Shown in pieces: positions 57,611-64,000 of a stretch of 64,000 bases of DNA. The position numbers and the translations under genes are program-made. Location: positions 1 through 64,000 of the forward strand of contig CANJID010000010.1 in assembly GCA_947474395.1 (NCBI GenBank). Reading direction: 5' to 3'. The notes below the pieces were generated by a model that saw only the letters and a program-made list of their open reading frames with translations, had not been told where the DNA came from and searched no databases. How positions within the stretch are numbered: the first letter of the stretch is position 1; each line of letters begins with the position of its first letter. The DNA comes from Caulobacterales bacterium. GTDB lineage: Bacteria > Pseudomonadota > Alphaproteobacteria > Caulobacterales > Caulobacteraceae.

Positions 57611-58959
57611 GCCAATCCCATAGTTCCGCGCGTTCAGGGGGGATGGATCGTCGTCCCCCCGTAGAACGCGCGCTTGTCGTGCACCCCCAGCGCTCGGTGA
57701 AGTCCCTGCGCTCAGCACAGGCGCGCTTGGAAGAAGCCGTCGGCCTCGCCCGCGCCCTCGACCTCGAGATCGTCGGGACCGAGATCGCGCCCCTGCGCCA
57801 GCCCAACCCCGCCACCCTGTTCGGCAAGGGCAAGGCTGCGGAGATCGGGGCCCTGGCCACGGAGCTTGAGGCCCATGTGGTCGTGGTCGACGACGCCCTC
57901 TCGCCGATCCAGCAGCGCAATCTGGAGAAGGCCTGGAACACCAAGGTCGTCGACCGCACGGGCCTGATCCTGGAGATCTTCGCCCGCCGCGCCCGCACGG
58001 CCGAGGGCAAGCTGCAGGTCGAGCTGGCGCGGCTGGAGTACGAGCGCTCGCGGCTGGTGCGCACCTGGACCCACCTGGAGCGCCAGCGCGGCGGCACGGG
58101 GGGCACCGGCGGTCCCGGCGAAACCCAGATCGAGCTCGACCGGCGTCAGATCGCCGACCGCATCGTCAAGCTGAAGCGCGAGCTGGTGGAGGTGCGCCGC
58201 ACCCGCACCCTCCACCGCCAGGCCCGCAAGCGCACGCCTTTCCCGGCCATCGCCCTGGTGGGCTACACCAACGCCGGCAAGTCGACCCTGTTCAACCGCC
58301 TCACCGGAGCGGGGGCCCTGGCCGAGGACATGCTGTTCGCCACCCTCGACCCAACGGTCCGGGCCCTGCGCCTGCCCGGCGGTCGCCCGGCGATCCTGTC
58401 CGATACGGTGGGTTTCATCTCCGACCTGCCGCACGAGCTGGTCGAGGCCTTCCGCGCCACCCTGGAGGAGGTGCAGGAGGCCGATGTGATCCTGCACGTG
58501 CGCGACATCTCCAGCGCCGACAGCGAGGCGGAGGCGCAGGACGTGCGCACCGTCCTGCGCGAGCTGGACCTGGAGGAGGCCGATCCGCGGCTGATCGAAG
58601 TCTGGAACAAGCTCGACCTCGTGCCGGAAGAAGACCGCCCCATGATCGAGACCCGCGCCGCCCGGGCCGGAGAAAGCGGCGGACCGACCGCCGCGGCCCT
58701 TTCCGCCGTCACCGGAGAGGGGTGCGACAACTTGTTCCGTATACTGGCGGACAAGGTGGATCATGCGCCGCCGGTCGAGGTTCTGGCGCCCCCCGGTGAC
58801 GGCCGCGCCGTGGCCTGGCTCTACCAGCACGGCCGGGTGACGGCACGGCACGACGAGGCGGACGGGGCCATGCGGCTGTCTGTTCGCCTTGATAATCAAG
58901 CGCTTGGACAGTTCGAGCGCCTGTTTCCCGAAGCCGTCCTGAAGGCCGCCGCGGAATAG
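57607..58959 (+). CDS. hflX: GTPase HflX
   Basis: 450 residues. N-terminal HflX domain ([91 protein letters not shown]), the GTPase G1 [11 protein letters not shown]3 DTVGF, G4 NKLD. It splits stalled ribosomes. The start is TTG 57607, overlapping hfq by TTGA; ATG 57643, with AGGGGGG directly abutting, is an alternative and would drop the first 12 residues. The hfq-hflX pair is classic. Confidence 0.93.
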   Translation: MSQSHSSARSGGMDRRPPVERALVVHPQRSVKSLRSAQARLEEAVGLARALDLEIVGTEIAPLRQPNPATLFGKGKAAEIGALATELEAHVVVVDDALSPIQQRNLEKAWNTKVVDRTGLILEIFARRARTAEGKLQVELARLEYERSRLVRTWTHLERQRGGTGGTGGPGETQIELDRRQIADRIVKLKRELVEVRRTRTLHRQARKRTPFPAIALVGYTNAGKSTLFNRLTGAGALAEDMLFATLDPTVRALRLPGGRPAILSDTVGFISDLPHELVEAFRATLEEVQEADVILHVRDISSADSEAEAQDVRTVLRELDLEEADPRLIEVWNKLDLVPEEDRPMIETRAARAGESGGPTAAALSAVTGEGCDNLFRILADKVDHAPPVEVLAPPGDGRAVAWLYQHGRVTARHDEADGAMRLSVRLDNQALGQFERLFPEAVLKAAAE

Positions 58960-59000
58960 GCGCTCTGCGTCGGCGGGCGCGGCGGCGGCGACCCCGCCGT

Positions 59001-59041
59001 CATGGTGTATTTGGCATTAAGCTTACCTGCCGTACACCATG
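59001..59041. repeat. Inverted repeat at the hflX/S-layer-like gene junction
   Basis: CATGGTGTA (59001-59009) and TACACCATG (59033-59041) are perfect 9-bp inverted repeats with a 23-nt spacer. Right after them CGTTTACT occurs twice (59049-59056 and 59068-59075). The interval is clearly less GC-rich than its surroundings. It lies between converging genes and could be a bidirectional terminator or the scar of a mobile element. Confidence 0.55.
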
Positions 59042-59088
59042 TACTTGACGTTTACTGTACTTCCTACCGTTTACTTTACAGAGCGGCG

Positions 59089-59472
59089 CTACATTCGCCT
59101 GAATGGTGAGTGTGGGTTGCCCTCGCCGATAATGCCGAGGTTCTGGGCGAAGTTGATGTAGCGGTTCTCCAGGCTGAAGCCCTGGTAGTAGGCGTCGTTC
59201 AGGTCGGTGGTGTTGCTCGCCGAATTGACCAGGTAGCTCAGGCCGCCCTGGGTCGGGGTCTTGCCGGTGAAGAACTGGTAGGACTGCAGGGCCACGGCCG
59301 TGTCGGCGTCGGCGGTGTTGACCACATAGTATTGGGCCTGGGCGTCAGAGATCTGGCCGTTGCGCGAAGCCTGGGCGATCTCGTCGAGGATGGCGCTCTG
59401 GGTCGCGTTGGGCGCGAGGCCGATGTGGACGTTGGAGTACATGCTCGCGAGCTGAGCCGATGTGTAAGCCAT
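59089..59472 (-). CDS. Truncated RsaA-like S-layer N-terminal (DUF4214-type) protein
   Basis: 127 residues from ATG 59472, with AGGAG about 10 nt upstream. It aligns by eye with the N-terminus of Caulobacter RsaA: MAYTSAQLASMYSNVHIGLAPNA, then TAVALQSYQFFTGKTPTQGGLSYLVNS, NTTDLNDAYYQGFSLENRYINFAQNLGI. In RsaA this N-terminal part anchors the S-layer to LPS and precedes a long Gly/Thr-rich export and crystal region. Here the protein ends abruptly with GEGNPHSPFRRM and a stop, and no continuation is found in any frame before hflX. So this is a fragment or a mini-anchor. A leading 33 codons upstream in frame are not part of the family. Confidence 0.75.
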   Translation of the reverse strand: MAYTSAQLASMYSNVHIGLAPNATQSAILDEIAQASRNGQISDAQAQYYVVNTADADTAVALQSYQFFTGKTPTQGGLSYLVNSASNTTDLNDAYYQGFSLENRYINFAQNLGIIGEGNPHSPFRRM

Positions 59473-59716
59473 GGACGTGTAGCTCCTGGGCGACGGGGGG
59501 AGGGCGCCCGGCGTTGCGCCGCGTGATTGCGGCTTGAAGGGGTGACGATTGACTTGGTGAAATCCAACCATCGCCTCGCAAATTTTCCGATCTTGCCTGT
59601 ATGGGCGTATCGGCGGCGAGTGTTGGCGGACCTGAGGACGCCCATTGGGCTGGGCGATGAGGTTCTAAAATAGAATTCTTCGCCACTCCTCTGGCGGTTA
59701 TTAACGTATGCAAAAT

Positions 59717-59744
59717 GCTATACAGCGATGATTAGTTCCGTTAA
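59717..59744 (-). promoter_or_regulatory. Candidate promoter of the S-layer-like gene
   Basis: On the minus strand TTAACG (59744-59739), a 16-bp spacer and TATAGC (59722-59717), each matching 4 of 6 positions of the sigma70 consensus. It would give a leader of about 240 nt before ATG 59472. Long leaders are plausible for abundant surface proteins. Confidence 0.35.
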
Positions 59745-59862
59745 GTCGATAATAAACTTAGAATATTGTCGTCATTGCTTAGCTTGTACTTACTATTTTT
59801 CTACCGTTCCGCGCTGATTCCGGCCGCGCGGTTGGGGTCGGGTTCGCGGGGAGGGCGGTGAT

Positions 59863-59889
59863 CCCGGTCGGGCGCTGGGCCCGACCGGG
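59863..59889 (-). terminator. Terminator-like hairpin after the hemerythrin gene
   Basis: A perfect 11-bp stem (CCCGGTCGGGC / GCCCGACCGGG) with the 5-nt loop GCTGG. It lies 11 nt beyond the hemerythrin-protein stop on the minus strand. There is no T tract, so it may act with Rho or as an RNA-stabilising hairpin. Confidence 0.65.
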
Positions 59890-59900
59890 ACAGGGCCGAA

Positions 59901-60416
59901 CTAGGCCAGGGCCGTGCCCGTCAGGGTGGAGGTCTTCGGGCGAGGCGTGCCGCCGGCCTTGTAGTCGGCGATGAGCTGGGTCTTCTCGGCGGCCATGCGC
60001 TCGCCGAGGTCGTCCATGTCGAGGCCGGCCTTGCGCGCCTGGGCGAACATGCCCTCGACCCGCTGCTCTTCCTCCTTCACGTGGTGCTCGATCATCTCGG
60101 ACAGCACCTTGACTTTGGCGTCGTAGAACTCGTCGTCCGGGCCGCCGGCCTCGATCTCGGCGATCAGCACCTTGGCGCCGTCGTGCTCGACATAGGCCTC
60201 CTTCAGGAGGTCCTCTTCGACCGCGCCCTCGCAGGCCGGATAGAAGATGTCTTCCTCGATCTTGGTATGGACGGTCAGCTCCAGGCAGATCTGTTCGGCA
60301 AGGGCGCGCTTGCGGCCCTCACCCTTGGCGTTCTCGAAGCTAGCGAACAGCTCTTCGACCTTGCGGTGGTCCGCTTTCAGCAGGGCGATCGCGTCGAGCT
60401 TAGGGGCGTTGGCCAT
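59901..60416 (-). CDS. Hemerythrin HHE domain protein
   Basis: 171 residues. The four-helix hemerythrin pattern is visible: ALLKADHRKVEELF, ICLELTVHTKIEEDIFYPAC, YVEHDGAKVLIAEIE and EMIEHHVKEEEQRVEGMF, with the His and Glu ligands for a di-iron centre. It may bind O2 or NO, or sense iron. ATG 60416 is chosen, with a GGAGAA ribosome site; the longer frame upstream is not family-like. The C-terminal tail is Thr/Pro-rich. Confidence 0.92.
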   Translation of the reverse strand: MANAPKLDAIALLKADHRKVEELFASFENAKGEGRKRALAEQICLELTVHTKIEEDIFYPACEGAVEEDLLKEAYVEHDGAKVLIAEIEAGGPDDEFYDAKVKVLSEMIEHHVKEEEQRVEGMFAQARKAGLDMDDLGERMAAEKTQLIADYKAGGTPRPKTSTLTGTALA

Positions 60417-60506
60417 GGGGGGTTCTCCAGTTGGAACTGGATGAGCCAACGGCGTCGCCAACGGATCGTTCCGACTTCTAACCTTTGATGGATTTGGCCG
60501 AGGGGC

Positions 60507-61319
60507 CTATTCCGCGGCCTTGCGCTCGGCGGCCTTGGCCTGGTCCCACAGGCCTTCCATCTCCGGCAGGGTCGCGTCCGTAGGCGTACGCCCCGCGCCC
60601 GCGAGCGCCTGTTCGATGAACTGGAAGCGTCGCACGAACTTGGCGTTGGCCGAGCGCAGGGCGTCCTCCGGATCGACCTCCAGCTTCCTGGCCAGGTTGG
60701 CGCAGACGAACAGCAGGTCGCCCAGCTCCTCGCGGGCCTTGGCCTGGTCGCCGGCCTCGATCTCGGCCTCCAGCTCGCCCAGCTCCTCGTGCAGCTTCTT
60801 GAGGATCGCCGCGGCGTCGGGCCATTCGAAGCCGACGCGGGCGGCGCGCTTGGTCAGCTTGGCGGCGCGCAGCAACCCCGGCAATCCCACCGGCACGTCG
60901 TCCAGCACGCTGCCAACCTCGCCTTTGCCCTTGGCCTGGCGCTCGCCGGCCTTGATGGCTTCCCAGCCCTCGGTCTGCTCGGCGATGTCGGCATAGGAAT
61001 GCTCCCCGAAAACATGGGGGTGACGGCGGATCATCTTGTCGCAAACCGCGTCGACTACGCCGTCAAAGTCGAAGGCGCCTTGCTCCTGGGCCATGCGGGC
61101 GTGGAAGACGACCTGGAACAGCAGGTCCCCGAGCTCGTCGCGCAGGTCCGTCAGGTCGTTCCGCTCGATCGCGTCGGCGACCTCATAGGCCTCCTCGACC
61201 GTGTAGGGGGCGACGGTGGCGAAGCTCTGCTCGATGTCCCACGGGCAGCCGCCAACGGGGTCGCGCAGGCGCGCCATGATGGCGATCAGGCGCTCGATCG
61301 GCGGGGGCTCGTGGGCCAT
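60507..61319 (-). CDS. mazG: Nucleoside triphosphate pyrophosphohydrolase MazG
   Basis: 270 residues with two MazG domains. MazG-1: RLRDPVGGCPWDIEQSFATVAPYTVEEAYEVADAIERNDLTDLRDELGDLLFQVVFHARMAQE. MazG-2: EWPDAAAILKKLHEELGELEAEIEAGDQAKAREELGDLLFVCANLARKLEVDPEDAL, with EExxE and DLLF metal motifs. It hydrolyses noncanonical NTPs and lowers (p)ppGpp. ATG 61319 fits, upstream codons are not conserved. A typical full-length MazG. Confidence 0.95.
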   Translation of the reverse strand: MAHEPPPIERLIAIMARLRDPVGGCPWDIEQSFATVAPYTVEEAYEVADAIERNDLTDLRDELGDLLFQVVFHARMAQEQGAFDFDGVVDAVCDKMIRRHPHVFGEHSYADIAEQTEGWEAIKAGERQAKGKGEVGSVLDDVPVGLPGLLRAAKLTKRAARVGFEWPDAAAILKKLHEELGELEAEIEAGDQAKAREELGDLLFVCANLARKLEVDPEDALRSANAKFVRRFQFIEQALAGAGRTPTDATLPEMEGLWDQAKAAERKAAE

Positions 61320-61456
61320 GGGCAAGCCTGGGGATGCGGGGCAGGGGAGCTTCCCGCGATAGACTGAGCCGCGCGGGGCCACAAGCCGTCTAAGCCCCTA
61401 GCTAGGGCGGCCGCACCGCCCTATGTGGGACGCACGACATCGTCTCGGGGGGCCGC

Positions 61457-62385
<929 letters not shown>

Positions 62386-62389
<4 letters not shown>

Positions 62390-63147
62390 ACCTCCACGCC
62401 ATCCGCGCGATCTACGTCTTCGAGCTGGCCCGCACCTGGCGGACCCTGATGCAGTCGATCCTCTCGCCGGTGCTGTCGACCTCGCTCTATTTCGTGGTGT
62501 TCGGCTCGGCCATCGGCTCGCGCATGACCGCCATCGACGGCATCACCTACGCCGCCTTCATCGTGCCCGGCATGACCATGCTGGCGCTCCTGACCGAGAG
62601 CATCTCCAACGCCTCCTTCGGCATCTATTTCCCGAAGTTCGTGGGCACCATCTACGAGATTCTGTCGGCCCCGATCTCGGCCATGGAGATCGTGATCGGC
62701 TATGTCGGGGCGGCGGCCACCAAGTCGATCATCCTGGGGATCATCATCCTGATCACGGCGCGCCTGTTCGTGCCGTTCCACATCGTCCACCCGGTCTGGA
62801 TGGCGGCCTTCCTGGTGCTGACGGCGGTGACCTTCAGCCTGTTCGGCTTCGTCATCGGCATCTGGGCCGACAGCTTCCAGAAGCTGCAGGTGATCCCCCT
62901 GATGATCGTCACGCCCCTGACGTTCCTGGGCGGCAGCTTCTACTCGATCAAGATGCTCCCGCCGGTCTGGCGCGAGATCACCCTGTTCAACCCTGTCGTC
63001 TACCTGATCAGCGGCTTCCGCTGGGCCTTCTACGGCACCTCGGACGTGGGGGTAGGGGTGAGCCTGGGCATGATCGGCGTCTTCCTGGCCCTGCTGCTGA
63101 CCGTGATCTGGTGGATGTTCAAGACGGGCTACAGGCTCAAGACCTGA
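62386..63147 (+). CDS. ABC-2 transporter permease
   Basis: 253 residues with six hydrophobic segments (starting around residue 25). The ABC-2 membrane pattern: [71 protein letters not shown], then [41 protein letters not shown], the family's signature C-terminal motif. Forms the membrane part for the upstream ATPase; YadH-like. It may export a lipid or polysaccharide precursor. Confidence 0.93.
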
Positions 63148-63242
63148 CGCCTCACGAAATCGCTTGAAAGAGATCGCCCGGCGCGGGCCATCCGCAATCG
63201 CCGCGAGCCGGTAAGCTCCACGGATCATTCCGCGAGGCTTCG

Positions 63243-63968
63243 ATGAAACCGGCTGCCTGTCTTTCCGCCCTGGCGCTTCTGGCGACGGCAAGCATCGCCC
63301 ACGCCGCGGCGCCGGCCAACACCGGGCCCCAGTCACCGACCGGCCTGACTGGGATGTGGATGCGCAAGCAGGGGGGCGACGGCTCGCCGCGGGTTCCGCT
63401 GCCCCTGTCCGCGGCGGGTAAGGCGGCCCAGGCCAAGGCGGACGCCGAACTGGCGGCCGGCAACGTCATCGGCACGCTGAAGTGCGATCCCGTCGGCATG
63501 CCGGGGATGATGACCAACGAGTTCGCCCTGCAGTTCCTGGAGATTCCCGGGCGGATCGTCATCGTCTCGGAGATGAGCCCGCTCAGCCGGCAGGTCTATC
63601 TGGGCAAGCCCCAGGGCGACGGTGGCAACGGCCCGATGTTCAACGGCCATTCGGTCGGCCATTGGGAGGGCAAGACCCTGGTGATCGACACCGTCAATTT
63701 TCAGCAGCCGGAAAATCCGATCGTCTTCGGCGGGCTGCGTTCGGCCAGCCTGCACCTGACTGAGCGTTATCACCTGGAAGACGCGGGCCAGACCCTGGTG
63801 GGGGAGCTGACCTTCGAGGATCCCAAGCTCCTGACCCAGACCTACAAGTCCACGGTCCGGTTCGAACGCCTGCCCAATGACGCCGAACTCTGGGAATACG
63901 CCTGCCTCGTCGGCGGCGAAGGCTGGCAGGACCGCTTCGCGGGAGATACGGCGGCGGCGAAGAAGTAG
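63243..63968 (+). CDS. Secreted protein of unknown function
   Basis: 241 residues with a clear signal peptide (MKPAACLSALALLATASIAHAA). The mature part has CDPVGMPGMMTNEFALQFLEIPGRIVIVSEMSPLSRQVYLG, then GHSVGHWEGKTLVIDTVNF and LHLTERYHLEDAGQTLVGELTFEDPKLLTQTYK, a pattern shared by many periplasmic proteins of unknown function in Sphingomonas/Caulobacter. It has a beta-rich look. 95 bp separate it from the ABC-2 permease gene. Confidence 0.8.
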   Translation: MKPAACLSALALLATASIAHAAAPANTGPQSPTGLTGMWMRKQGGDGSPRVPLPLSAAGKAAQAKADAELAAGNVIGTLKCDPVGMPGMMTNEFALQFLEIPGRIVIVSEMSPLSRQVYLGKPQGDGGNGPMFNGHSVGHWEGKTLVIDTVNFQQPENPIVFGGLRSASLHLTERYHLEDAGQTLVGELTFEDPKLLTQTYKSTVRFERLPNDAELWEYACLVGGEGWQDRFAGDTAAAKK

Positions 63969-64000
63969 CGACCGACGACGGACCGGCTACGGCCCAAAGA

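Larger units (their letters stand above)
59473..59900. other. AT-rich gene-free interval upstream of the S-layer-like gene
   Basis: About 430 bp with no credible gene. The section 59660-59810 is strikingly AT-rich for this window and probably holds the promoter of the S-layer-like gene (see 59717-59744). 59473-59650 would be its long 5' UTR. The hemerythrin gene terminator is at 59863-59889. Confidence 0.7.

Overview
This window is a stretch of chromosome from a high-GC alphaproteobacterium, most likely Caulobacterales (Caulobacter/Phenylobacterium-like). I infer this from several things: a ubiquinol-cytochrome c chaperone gene beside bamE, a BamE/DUF177/plsX/fabH/ihfA/MerR block, a pyruvate dehydrogenase E1-beta with its own lipoyl domain, ntrBC-ntrYX-dat-hfq-hflX, a two-domain cold-shock protein, and a small gene that resembles the N-terminus of the Caulobacter S-layer protein RsaA. 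No database search was possible; all names rest on recognising families by eye.

Layout. 1-5.1 kb: the end of a proton-pumping pyrophosphatase gene, a palindromic intergenic repeat, bamE (minus), then a plus-strand operon of bc1 chaperone, DUF177, plsX, fabH, ihfA and a MerR regulator, closed by tRNA-Pro(GGG). 5.1-9.6 kb: two small membrane proteins, haem A synthase, rplM-rpsI with a strong terminator, argC, and a secreted-protein gene broken by one stop codon. 9.6-17.7 kb: PHA synthase with an unusual basic N-terminal extension, a lipoprotein, then alaC-like aminotransferase, homoserine dehydrogenase, glpX and recJ. 17.7-23.1 kb: tRNA-Glu, a double cold-shock protein, glutaminyl cyclotransferase, a 55-residue gene, tRNA-Pro(TGG), a complex I NDUFS4-like subunit, tRNA-Arg(TCT), and a DUF1800/DUF1501 pair.

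23.1-29.4 kb: a minus-strand sulfur operon (cysK, sseA, metC-like) with a photolyase upstream, then kdsA and a PhyH-like oxygenase. 29.5-37.4 kb: secG, pyrG, a YjbR-like gene, rpmF, macA-macB, eno and ftsB. 37.4-46.6 kb: pdhA-pdhB-pdhC-lpd, a 2OG-Fe(II) oxygenase, a hydrolase-like lipoprotein without its nucleophile, lipA, a RatA/COQ10 protein, an ASCH-like protein and a stand-alone CinA C-domain. This region ties together pyruvate oxidation, its lipoyl cofactor (lipA) and quinone-dependent respiration. 46.7-59 kb: a membrane/spermidine-synthase-like fusion, ispDF, then the nitrogen regulatory cluster ntrB-ntrC-ntrY-ntrX with dat, hfq and hflX. 59-64 kb: the truncated S-layer-like gene next to an AT-rich interval, a hemerythrin protein, mazG, an ABC-2 exporter and a secreted protein of unknown function.

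Most of the window is conserved core genome. I do not see a clearly new multi-gene system. The observations most worth following are: both sigma54-type response regulators (NtrC and NtrX) lack the GAFTGA loop; the S-layer-anchor-like gene stops abruptly at a repeat-rich, low-GC junction; a hydrolase-fold lipoprotein has Gly in place of the catalytic Ser; the lipoyl-domain DNA of pdhB and pdhC is nearly identical; and a secreted-protein gene carries a single in-frame amber codon.
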